64,000 nucleotides of DNA from Ruminococcus sp. GTDB lineage: Bacteria > Bacillota > Clostridia > Oscillospirales > Ruminococcaceae. A program made the position numbers and the translations under genes. A model generated the notes under the pieces. That model was given only the letters and a program-made list of their open reading frames with translations. It was not told the origin of the DNA and did not search any database. This document shows positions 1 to 6,954 of this stretch, piece by piece. The stretch covers positions 1 to 64,000 of the forward strand of contig JAFXSC010000027.1 of the NCBI GenBank assembly GCA_017525915.1, written 5' to 3'. Each line of letters begins with the position of its first letter. The first letter of the stretch is position 1.

Positions 1-18
1 GTGAAAATCTGCTGATAA

Positions 19-192
19 TTATGCTTTGAGATAGATGGTCCGGCAGTTTTCAAATGTACAGTCCTTCTCCTCAGAGCCCTCATCGCTGAGATTGCTGTTT
101 ATGAATGTGCAGTTGATGAACTTGCAGTTTATCCAGTCCGTGTGGTCGCCGTAAGAGTTCATAAAAACACAGTTGATAAACTTGCATTTCAT
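19..192 (-). CDS. Small pentapeptide/beta-helix-like protein (57 aa), possibly a remnant
   Basis: The reading frame runs from an ATG at 192 to a TAA at 19, with an upstream in-frame stop at 220-222. The product is built of short repeated units (KFINCVF, INCKFINCTF, CTFENC) in which Asn-Cys alternates with Phe and basic residues. This pattern is typical of pentapeptide-repeat or right-handed beta-helix proteins. Such proteins are usually several times longer, so this is either a very small member or the 3' remnant of a larger gene. No strong ribosome binding site is seen upstream. No function can be assigned. Confidence 0.35.
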   Translation of the reverse strand: MKCKFINCVFMNSYGDHTDWINCKFINCTFINSNLSDEGSEEKDCTFENCRTIYLKA

Positions 193-504
193 AACAATAT
201 TTCTGTGGTAGTGAACTTGTTAATGTGCGCCTCACGGCGCTCTATGCAGCGTCTCCCGACGCCGGTTTGTCAAGCTGCTGGCATAACAAAAAAGACTGTT
301 TAGGGAAATAGACATAGTAATCCTGTTAAAAACAGAATCAGTATATATCTAAATCACTAAACAGTCTTAAATAAGTTCACAAGAACTTTTTCTTAGTTCT
401 TTTGAGCTTGAATATATTCTAACACATTATTTTGTGTTTGTCAAGACCTTTTTTCTCCCACTCAAAAAAATAATATATTTACAGAAATCAAGAATAATAG
501 CTAT
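193..504. other. Non-coding stretch at the left side of the mobile element
   Basis: No convincing gene is seen. The stretch holds a GC-rich patch (about 228-275), the long inverted repeat at 293-367, a short palindrome (AAGTTC ACAA GAACTT, about 374-389) and then AT-rich sequence up to the hairpin at 505. The left end of the mobile element may lie here, but I could not find a direct repeat matching the right junction. Confidence 0.4.
293..367. repeat. 11-bp inverted repeat with 53-nt loop
   Basis: AGACTGTTTAG at 293-303 is the exact reverse complement of CTAAACAGTCT at 357-367. A smaller inverted repeat (CTGTT/AACAG) lies in the loop. It sits in non-coding DNA next to the mobile element, so it could be a transposon end, a recombinase binding region or a structured RNA. 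The sequence does not distinguish these. Confidence 0.6.
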
Positions 505-549
505 ACCGCCTGCGCCCCCATGATGGGGCGCATATTTGTTACAGGCGGT
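505..549. repeat. Nested inverted repeats downstream of the relaxase gene; candidate oriT or hairpin
   Basis: ACCGCCTG (505-512) pairs with CAGGCGGT (542-549), and inside it TGCGCCCC (511-518) pairs with GGGGCGCA (525-532). There is no T-run on either side, so a simple terminator is less likely. Mobilisable elements often keep oriT as inverted repeats close to the relaxase gene, which ends at 629. The oriT role is inference. Confidence 0.45.
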
Positions 550-628
550 CTTAGTTAAGATTCGGTTTTGCTATATTTCAGAGCTTATCACAGGATTTAC
601 CGAGTTCACTATCATATCCCAGACTGAT

Positions 629-1231
629 TTATGTTTCCTCAACCTCAACATCATCCTGCGGGATAAAAATCTTAGGGAATGTCCATCCTTCATCTTTGCT
701 GTGATATTTGATAATAAGTTTTACCGGTTTTCTGATAACATTCGCAACACGTTGAGCAATTTCGCAGTTAGTCTTATTATCCGAATAGAGCATCGTCCCA
801 TCAGTGTAATCTGTTGTGTCTACAAAAGTATGCGTGTGAAAGCCTGCGGTTTGATGATCCTCATTGTGACCTACCGTCAAAGCCATATGCCCTTCGATTA
901 TGGGTTCGAATATTGCTAAGGTGAAGCGCATAGCTTCCGCAACAGATGCAGCAGTCTCATTAAGATAAGACACCACATACTGAACGAATGGGTTCTTCTC
1001 CTTGTTTCCCCAAAACGCTGCATTCTTGCGTAGCTGCATAGCGGCAATTCGGCAATTAGATGCATCGATGCTGTAAGCCTTTTTTGCTTTGCATCGGTCG
1101 TCAAGACAATACCTCATCGCAGTATATCTATACTTGTTGCCACCATCTGCATTTGTTATAACGATAAGCTCGTCTAAATCTCTGTCCTTATCCTCAAGAC
1201 CATCGAAAGTGATTATTTCAGGTGTTTCCAT
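629..1231 (-). CDS. Short relaxase / mobilisation nuclease-like protein
   Basis: The 200-residue product carries a relaxase motif III-like histidine cluster in its second half: HNEDHQTAGFHTHTFVD, i.e. H-x3-H-x5-H-x-H followed by acidic and Asn residues. In relaxases this cluster binds the metal needed to nick oriT, and the nicking Tyr lies nearer the N terminus; several Tyr residues are present but I cannot assign one. A helix resembling the conserved A-E-A-x-R-F-T segment of MobA/MobL-like proteins precedes the motif. Relaxases are usually 300 or more residues, so this is a minimal or truncated form. It overlaps the upstream MobC-like gene by 19 bp, so the two are translationally coupled. 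Family assignment is likely; activity is uncertain. Confidence 0.6.
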   Translation of the reverse strand: METPEIITFDGLEDKDRDLDELIVITNADGGNKYRYTAMRYCLDDRCKAKKAYSIDASNCRIAAMQLRKNAAFWGNKEKNPFVQYVVSYLNETAASVAEAMRFTLAIFEPIIEGHMALTVGHNEDHQTAGFHTHTFVDTTDYTDGTMLYSDNKTNCEIAQRVANVIRKPVKLIIKYHSKDEGWTFPKIFIPQDDVEVEET

Positions 1232-1482
1232 ACTCTTTGTGCCTTCTCTCTCATAACTGAAATCTTGTCCGGAGCAAATTCGCCGACAAGCTCCTCAGCT
1301 GCATTCACGACTTCCTGAACCGTAGCTGCAATAGCTGGCGTAAGCGGCCTTTCAAAGTGCTTGAGCCTGTAGTTGGCGACTTTTGAAAAGTCTGAACCTT
1401 CTGCTGCTGCAACCTCCTCGATCTGGTCAATGACACTGTCGGGAATACGGATAGGTTTGAGTGTGGTCTTTTCTTTTTTCAT
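1213..1482 (-). CDS. MobC-like / ribbon-helix-helix relaxosome accessory protein
   Basis: An 89-residue protein with a strong AGGAGG ribosome binding site 9 nt before the ATG. The N-terminal half (KPIRIPDSVIDQIEEVAAAE) has the strand-then-helix layout of ribbon-helix-helix DNA-binding proteins, followed by a helical C-terminal half. Placement immediately upstream of, and overlapping, a relaxase-like gene fits a MobC-type accessory factor that binds oriT and recruits the relaxase. This is inferred from fold pattern and context; a plain antitoxin-like or repressor RHH protein is the alternative. Confidence 0.55.
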   Translation of the reverse strand: MKKEKTTLKPIRIPDSVIDQIEEVAAAEGSDFSKVANYRLKHFERPLTPAIAATVQEVVNAAEELVGEFAPDKISVMREKAQRVWKHLK

Positions 1483-1660
1483 AGAATTATTCCTCCTGAT
1501 GATAGAATGTATTCTGTAATACCATCGCCGTTTCAGAGCATATCTGTGATATTATCCTGAGCTATTTTGCTTATATATAATATATATTATTATGCAGGAT
1601 ATAGGTAAAGGGCAAATGTATTACAAAATTATTTTACAGTTACTTTTTTGAAACAAATAT

Positions 1661-1689
1661 TTGCTTTTCAGATCCATCCGTGATATAAT
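1661..1689 (+). promoter_or_regulatory. Promoter for the HAD hydrolase gene
   Basis: TTGCTT (1661-1666) and TATAAT (1684-1689) with a 17-bp spacer, 27 nt before the start codon at 1716. Confidence 0.6.
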
Positions 1690-1715
1690 CATAAAAAACG
1701 GATAGAATGGGGATA

Positions 1716-2288
1716 ATGGCTGTGAATGTTTTCGATTTTGACAACACACTGTATCGCGGAGAGAGTTCAGTAGATCTAGCACTTTACATGATAAAGAACA
1801 ACAAGAAGATAATACTGTATCTGCCGAAAATCTTCTACAATCTGGTAAAATACAAACTCTGTATGGTTGAAAAGAGTAAGATGATAACAGCTATAAACGA
1901 CTTTTTACAGAACGTACTCAGAAGCAAAGAGGAACTTCTCGGTGCAATCGACGGATTCTGGGCTAATAACCGGCATAAACTTAATGTCAATATGCTGAAA
2001 CGCATCAATAGCAACGACGTTATAATAACAGCAGGACCGGATTTTCTGCTAAACGGCATTCGTGATATGCTGAATACTGACAATATCCTTTGCAGCTCTG
2101 TTGACACAGAAACAATGAAGGTCAGGTATCTCAACTTCGGAAGCAGCAAGGCGAAATACTACAAGAAAAAATACGGAAGTAAGCGTATTGACTGCTTCTA
2201 TACCGATTCCTACAATGACAAAGCGCTGATGGAATTGTCCGAGCGTGTTTATTTAGTAAAAAATGGCAGGCTCAAACGCGTAAAATGA
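1716..2288 (+). CDS. HAD-superfamily hydrolase (subfamily IB-like phosphatase)
   Basis: The 190-residue product has the haloacid dehalogenase motifs in order: DFDNTL near the N terminus (nucleophile and acid/base Asp), T-A-G in the middle (motif II), a Lys in SSKAKYYKKK (motif III) and DSYNDKAL (motif IV, Mg2+ binding). The helical insert between motifs I and II matches the phosphoserine-phosphatase-like IB group. These enzymes hydrolyse small phosphomonoesters in the cytoplasm; the substrate cannot be read from the sequence. The ATG at 1716 is preferred to 1707 because GGGGA lies just upstream of it. It has its own promoter inside the mobile element and no operon partner is obvious. Confidence 0.8.
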   Translation: MAVNVFDFDNTLYRGESSVDLALYMIKNNKKIILYLPKIFYNLVKYKLCMVEKSKMITAINDFLQNVLRSKEELLGAIDGFWANNRHKLNVNMLKRINSNDVIITAGPDFLLNGIRDMLNTDNILCSSVDTETMKVRYLNFGSSKAKYYKKKYGSKRIDCFYTDSYNDKALMELSERVYLVKNGRLKRVK

Positions 2289-2411
2289 CCTCAAATATGT
2301 GATATTGGCGGCTATATGCCGCCTTTTTCTATTATTTTGATTTTGTAAATATATATTATTTTAGTGGATACCCTTAATGGTATACTATTAAATGAAACAG
2401 GAGGTCAACCA

Positions 2412-2696
2412 ATGCCAGAGCCAAAGCGCTATCTGACCTGCGGCGTAGATGCCGCAATACCACTGGAGTTGCAGCTTTTCCTGTGGGAATGCGTAGACAG
2501 ACTGCCCGAGCCGCGCGACTACTTGCAGATTTTCGACTTAAAGCCAGTCGGGTGTCTACAAAGCATCACGCACTGGAGCGAAGAACCGGAATACCGTATG
2601 GAGTATCTGCTGTCGTCGGATAGTCCAATTTCCGACAAAATCTACGTCATAGACGACGGCACACATTCAACCATGCTGCTTGCCAGCGAATATTAA
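2412..2696 (+). CDS. DUF960 family protein
   Basis: A 94-residue protein with the layout of the DUF960 family, common on Firmicutes phages and mobile elements: RYLTCGVDAAIP, then LFLWECVDRL, DYLQIFDL, EYRMEY and the C-terminal VIDDGTHSTMLLASEY. The function of the family is unknown. The start at 2412 is chosen because AGGAGG lies 7 nt upstream; an in-frame ATG-like start at 2364 has no such site. A hairpin follows the stop codon before the amidoligase gene. Confidence 0.75.
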   Translation: MPEPKRYLTCGVDAAIPLELQLFLWECVDRLPEPRDYLQIFDLKPVGCLQSITHWSEEPEYRMEYLLSSDSPISDKIYVIDDGTHSTMLLASEY

Positions 2697-2702
2697 AACT
2701 AA

Positions 2703-2725
2703 AGCCAGCCCACAAGGGGCTGGCT
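2703..2725 (+). terminator. Intergenic hairpin between the DUF960 and amidoligase genes
   Basis: AGCCAGCCC and GGGCTGGCT form a 9-bp stem with a 5-nt loop. No T-run follows directly, so it may act as a partial terminator or mRNA processing/stability element. Confidence 0.45.
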
Positions 2726-2751
2726 TACGCTATTTATGGAGGTTTTTTACG

Positions 2752-3864
2752 ATGGAAAACAAGAACACAAATGCACTGTATTGCTCCCACTGTGGAGCAC
2801 TCATTGATGAAGGCGATGACTACGGCGAAGTCAATGGTGAGATAGTTTGCAATGACTGTATTGAGCGCTATACTTCAACCTGTGACCGTTGCGGTGAGAC
2901 GATCTGGACAGATGATAGCTACGGCGACGAATATACCACACTTTGCCGTCACTGTTATGAGAACCACTATACCCGCTGCTCCTGCTGTGATGCTTTGGTT
3001 CACGAGGACGACGCCTATCACCTGGACGGATACGACTACTGCTCAGAATGCTATCACGATGAAGTCGATAAGAACCGTTCTATCCATGACTATGGCTATA
3101 AGCCTGAGCCTATATTCTATGGAGACAGTTCCAGATATTTTGGTGTCGAACTCGAAATTGACGGAGCAGGAAAAGACTCGGACAATGCTGACGAGATACT
3201 TGCTATTGCAAACCGTGACGATGAGTACATCTATATCAAGGGAGACGGAAGCCTTGACGACGGTATGGAACTTGTGACACACCCGATGAGTTTGGATTAT
3301 CATAAGCAGTTCTGCTGGGAGGAGATAATGCGAAAGGCGATATCATTGGGATACCGCTCGCATCAAACTTCAACGTGTGGACTTCACATTCACGTCAATC
3401 GTTCCTGCTTCGGAGATAATCGTGACGAGCAGGATATCATCATCAGCCGGATACTTTACTTTGTTGAGCACCATTGGAATGAACTGCTGAAGTTCAGTAG
3501 ACGCTCTGAATACAGCATGAACCGGTGGGCTGCAAGGTACGGCTTTGAAAAGACCGGTAAGGAAATTCTCGACAAGGCAAAAAAGGGAAACAACGGACGC
3601 TATGCCGCTGTAAACCTTATGAACTACAATACCGTGGAATTCCGTCTGTTCAGAGGCACGCTCAAATATAATACGTTTATTGCCGCACTGGAGTTGGTCA
3701 ATGCTATTTGCGACCTCGCAATTGACTTGACAGATGAAGGTATTGCGAAGATGAGCTGGTCGGAGTTCGTAGAAACGCTCACAGAACCAGAACTTATAAC
3801 GTATCTCAAAGAGCGCCGGCTCTACATCAATGAAGAGGCAACTACAGATCAGGAGGAAATGTAA
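2752..3864 (+). CDS. Amidoligase-family protein with N-terminal zinc-ribbon repeats
   Basis: A 370-residue protein. Residues 1-115 hold five Cys-x2-Cys units (YCSHCG, VCNDC, TCDRCG, LCRHC, YCSEC), a LIM/treble-clef-like metal-binding array. From about residue 130 comes the amidoligase core: FGVELEID, ELVTHP, CGLHIHVN (about residue 208) and VEFRLFRGTL (about residue 296). The amidoligase family has a glutamine-synthetase-like fold and is predicted to form ATP-dependent amide bonds between carboxylates and amines, as in peptide tagging or modification. Start chosen by GGAGG 9 nt upstream. It is followed by a small hydrophobic protein and a class II glutamine amidotransferase, a neighbourhood already noted for this family. 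Substrate unknown. Confidence 0.8.
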   Translation: MENKNTNALYCSHCGALIDEGDDYGEVNGEIVCNDCIERYTSTCDRCGETIWTDDSYGDEYTTLCRHCYENHYTRCSCCDALVHEDDAYHLDGYDYCSECYHDEVDKNRSIHDYGYKPEPIFYGDSSRYFGVELEIDGAGKDSDNADEILAIANRDDEYIYIKGDGSLDDGMELVTHPMSLDYHKQFCWEEIMRKAISLGYRSHQTSTCGLHIHVNRSCFGDNRDEQDIIISRILYFVEHHWNELLKFSRRSEYSMNRWAARYGFEKTGKEILDKAKKGNNGRYAAVNLMNYNTVEFRLFRGTLKYNTFIAALELVNAICDLAIDLTDEGIAKMSWSEFVETLTEPELITYLKERRLYINEEATTDQEEM

Positions 3865-4023
3865 ATGGGACTTATATCAAAAATATTTAAAGTTGACCGT
3901 GAAACGGAACAGGAGATCAAGATGATTCTCAAATATGTGAGTGCTATTGTACTTATAGTAGCAGCAGGCAAGGCGGGCGTTGAACTCGGCGCATTGCCGT
4001 TTGACGACGATAAGGAGGTTTAA
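3865..4023 (+). CDS. Small hydrophobic protein (52 aa) in the amidoligase operon
   Basis: The ATG follows the amidoligase stop with no gap (TAAATG) and the gene ends 2 nt before the amidotransferase start, so all three are translationally coupled. The product has a charged N-terminal part, a central hydrophobic stretch (YVSAIVLIVAAGKAGVELG) and an acidic C-terminal tail (FDDDKEV). It could be a single-pass membrane peptide or a peptide substrate of the neighbouring ligase. AAGGAGG near its 3' end serves as ribosome binding site for the next gene. No family recognised. Confidence 0.65.
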   Translation: MGLISKIFKVDRETEQEIKMILKYVSAIVLIVAAGKAGVELGALPFDDDKEV

Positions 4024-4025
4024 CG

Positions 4026-5012
4026 ATGTGTGCATTGTTTGGTTGGCTCGACTACAAGGGAATAGTTCCGTACAGGATATTGAAGAAACTCACGCAAGCT
4101 CTCGGCAATGCCGCTGAGGAGCGCGGCACCGATGCAGCCGGTATCAGCTACATCAAGGACGGTAAGGTAATTATCTTCAAACGTCCCAAACCTGCTCACA
4201 AGATTTATTTCAATCCGCCAGAAGGCATTATCGCTGTCATGGGTCACACCCGTATGACTACTCAGGGCGACGGCAAGCTCAATTACAACAACCACCCGTT
4301 TCCCGGTACTGCCGGGGATACGGATTTCGCATTTGCACATAATGGCGTCCTCTGGAACGACAAGGAACTCCGGAAGGAAAACGTCATCCCCGACAGCTAT
4401 ATCGAGACTGATAGCTACATTGCCGTTCAGCTAATTGAAAAGCAGAACAAGCTGAGCTTCGACAGTCTGAAATATATGGCTGAGACTGTGGAAGGAAACT
4501 TCACGTTCACCGTACTCGACCAGAACAACAGCCTATACATTATAAAGGGAAGCAATCCGATGTGCCTGCTCCACTTCCCTGTTCTAGGATTGTATGTATA
4601 TGCTTCCACTGAGAGTATCATGAAAAGTGCTATCAGCAAGATAGGTCTGCACAAGTTCGCTTCGGATCGTATCACCACTGAGGAGGGAGATATACTCTGC
4701 ATTGACCATAACGGTAATATCACACGCTCGGAGTTTGAGCCTAAGATCTATCGTTCAAAGTACGCTGCGTGGTATGATTTTGATGATCCTTCTTATTGTA
4801 ATAGCAATCTGTATGAGGAGTTATTGCTTGCATACTGCGGCTGCTATGGTGTGGACAGTGCTGATGTTGAGCTTCTGCTCGAATATGGCTACACCTGCGA
4901 CGAAATTGAGGAAATGCTCATGGAGCCTAGCCTGCTCCAAGAAGCTATCAACGATATCAAGTTCGGCGCCGGCGAGAGTTTGTATGAGAGCTGTTGCGGA
5001 GGCGCTTGGTGA
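4026..5012 (+). CDS. Class II glutamine amidotransferase (Ntn hydrolase)
   Basis: A 328-residue protein beginning Met-Cys, so processing would expose Cys as the N-terminal nucleophile typical of GlmS/PurF-type glutaminase domains. Further class II hallmarks are RGTDAAG, GHTRMTTQG (Arg and Thr of the glutamine pocket), AHNGVLWN (oxyanion Asn-Gly) and ETDSY. The domain releases ammonia from glutamine. There is no synthase domain fused to it; the C-terminal 90 residues are acidic and unassigned. Coupling to the amidoligase two genes upstream suggests the ammonia, or a glutaminyl acyl group, is used in that reaction. Start supported by AAGGAGG 6 nt upstream. Confidence 0.85.
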   Translation: MCALFGWLDYKGIVPYRILKKLTQALGNAAEERGTDAAGISYIKDGKVIIFKRPKPAHKIYFNPPEGIIAVMGHTRMTTQGDGKLNYNNHPFPGTAGDTDFAFAHNGVLWNDKELRKENVIPDSYIETDSYIAVQLIEKQNKLSFDSLKYMAETVEGNFTFTVLDQNNSLYIIKGSNPMCLLHFPVLGLYVYASTESIMKSAISKIGLHKFASDRITTEEGDILCIDHNGNITRSEFEPKIYRSKYAAWYDFDDPSYCNSNLYEELLLAYCGCYGVDSADVELLLEYGYTCDEIEEMLMEPSLLQEAINDIKFGAGESLYESCCGGAW

Positions 5013-5030
5013 TGTCTCAAAAAGTATAGG

Positions 5031-5114
5031 ATGAAGTCCGTTGTGGCAAAAAAGCCGATAGAAGCAATGAGAAAACTTAAAAATCTCACTGTCGTGCTAC
5101 TACCGGCTGTATAA
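5031..5114 (+). CDS. Possible 27-aa peptide downstream of the amidotransferase
   Basis: A short frame (starting MKSVVAKKPIEAM) opens 18 nt after the amidotransferase stop and ends before a hairpin at 5135. The ribosome binding site is poor (TATAGG). It could be the last member of the amidoligase operon or chance. Confidence 0.2.
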   Translation: MKSVVAKKPIEAMRKLKNLTVVLLPAV

Positions 5115-5134
5115 CAAACTGTGATGAGAATGGA

Positions 5135-5159
5135 TACAGCCTCCTTCACGGAGGCTGTA
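5135..5159 (+). terminator. Hairpin at the end of the amidoligase operon
   Basis: TACAGCCTCC and GGAGGCTGTA form a 10-bp stem with a short loop. No clear T-run follows, so termination may be partial. Confidence 0.5.
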
Positions 5160-5307
5160 CATGTCTGAGAAAAAATGGAAATAATTCTGAATTTACGTTT
5201 TTCAAAACAATGCCGTAGAAAAAAAGGTGGAAACGGGGGCTAAATGACTGGTTGGGGAGGCAGTTGTTTTTGAAAAACTAAATTTTTAGAAAAAATCAGA
5301 AAAAATA

Positions 5308-6768
5308 TCATTGTTGAGATTTACTTATATCATTCTTTTGCTTGCTGAGTGCATCGTAATATTTATACAGAGCGGATTGGAAACTGTAAAATGTATTCTT
5401 CCGGATACACGAAAAATATTCGCTAATTGATGTCGGGAAAGAAAAAAGATCTGGATATTTAGCGTACATATCCTTTTCAAATTTAATCAGATTATTAAGT
5501 CCTTCAGATTCAGCAGCCTTCTTAATGAAGATCCTATGTTTGCGGAAGCTGGGAGTGGTTAGTTCGGATTTAAAGTTTTTTGCGAGCACTTCAATATTGT
5601 CAGAAATTAGATCGGTTAGCTCAACGACTAAGTTTTGAAAAGTAATATAATATCCTTTAGCCATATCATCTTTATAGAATTCTTCAATAGTCATGTGTAT
5701 ATAACCAAAGTCAAAAAAGATTTTGCTGCACGTTTCGAACAGTAAATAGTGTATTTTGCCGGAAACTCCCTTCGTTCTCTGATTGTAAAAATCAATATCA
5801 GATAGTTTAACCTCTATAATTGATGAAAGGAGCTTCTCTAAATAAGAGCGAGTTTCCTCATAGTATTGCTTTAGTTCATCGCTGACATATTTCTCAACCT
5901 GAGCTTGAGCTGCGCTTCTGATCTTAGCACGGTATGAATTAATTGAATGAGCAAGTCCGCCTGACTCTAAAAGAGGTTGTATGGCATACTTATTTAAATA
6001 GGTAAACCACCTCACTTTTTCAAATGGCACAGTATCTTTGAAGGAAAAAACAGGATAACTCATATATCGTTCACCGGAACAAAGTATATCGAAAATGTCC
6101 TGCTTCTTGTAGACATCTTCATCAGTAGCTGATGCTGTCGGCAGAAGAATTCGGAAATCCCTGATCAATTTCAGCGCTTGAAACACAGGAAGCTCAGAAC
6201 AATATATAGTATCGCTGTATTTTAGTTCTTCATTATGTTCGGTTCCTTCGTCAGCTTGGATCTCAATTTTTGCATAATTACCATCAAGAAGCTCAGAGAA
6301 ATCAGTTACTGTATTCTCTATCGCAAGTTCTTTGATAATCGCTTCCTGGAGTTTATGCAGTTCGAGTGTAATGTCATGATCTACGGCCTCCTTTTTGTTT
6401 TTATGCCCAGTAGCAACTACGATGTTATATAAGAATCTATTGACTATGATATCGTATATTTTCTCAGTCTTCGCTTTACCTAAATAATAGGAAGGGATAA
6501 AGATTCCGCGGTTATTCAAATACTTTTCTGCATTATTAATTGCTGTGACTCTGTCAAAATCTTTGGTATCTTCTCTATGTCTGATTTGTGGGTTAGCTTC
6601 CCAAAATACTATATCAAATAGATCTTTTATATTGCTAAAGGAATTTGGTGTATAGTTACAGTTGCTCACCACACTGTTATCCTTAACTATACAATTCCCA
6701 TCAGCAGACAAAGTATGTGTTCCAAATATCGCTTTCAAAAGGCTTTTGAGTGCTTCCTTGCGTGTCAT
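5308..6768 (-). CDS. Hypothetical protein (486 aa), divergent from the HerA-like ATPase
   Basis: I do not recognise the family. The product is soluble-looking, rich in Lys, Glu, Tyr and Phe, with no signal peptide or membrane segment, and predicted largely helical. No nuclease, Sir2, TIR or toprim motif could be picked out by eye. The ATG at 6768 is preferred because GGAGGG lies about 9 nt upstream; a longer form from 6807 lacks such a site. Its DNA is visibly more A+T-rich than the neighbouring ATPase and amidoligase genes, suggesting separate acquisition. It is transcribed away from the 6955-9909 ATPase gene, sharing a 186-bp intergenic region, so the two may be co-regulated. Confidence 0.75.
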   Translation of the reverse strand: MTRKEALKSLLKAIFGTHTLSADGNCIVKDNSVVSNCNYTPNSFSNIKDLFDIVFWEANPQIRHREDTKDFDRVTAINNAEKYLNNRGIFIPSYYLGKAKTEKIYDIIVNRFLYNIVVATGHKNKKEAVDHDITLELHKLQEAIIKELAIENTVTDFSELLDGNYAKIEIQADEGTEHNEELKYSDTIYCSELPVFQALKLIRDFRILLPTASATDEDVYKKQDIFDILCSGERYMSYPVFSFKDTVPFEKVRWFTYLNKYAIQPLLESGGLAHSINSYRAKIRSAAQAQVEKYVSDELKQYYEETRSYLEKLLSSIIEVKLSDIDFYNQRTKGVSGKIHYLLFETCSKIFFDFGYIHMTIEEFYKDDMAKGYYITFQNLVVELTDLISDNIEVLAKNFKSELTTPSFRKHRIFIKKAAESEGLNNLIKFEKDMYAKYPDLFSFPTSISEYFSCIRKNTFYSFQSALYKYYDALSKQKNDISKSQQ

Positions 6769-6954
6769 ATTAATATTCCCTCCAAAAATGAGCAAATTTG
6801 AGTGCAAAATGAAAATAACAGTTGTTTTCCAAGCTGATTTCCTATCAAAAAAAGACTGAAATTGGTGGATTTGGTAATACTTCTTAAAGCCTTTTGGTGA
6901 TAGAATGTAGTTGTCAACGATAGTTGAACATATTAATACAAGGGAAGTGGTAAA

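Noticed and set aside
1-192. Front half of the disrupted BspA-like gene
   Set aside because: It is on the other strand and has Asn/Cys pentapeptide-like units, not BspA repeats.
536-919. Plus-strand frame over the relaxase gene
   Set aside because: It lies opposite the relaxase gene, has no ribosome binding site and no recognisable protein features.
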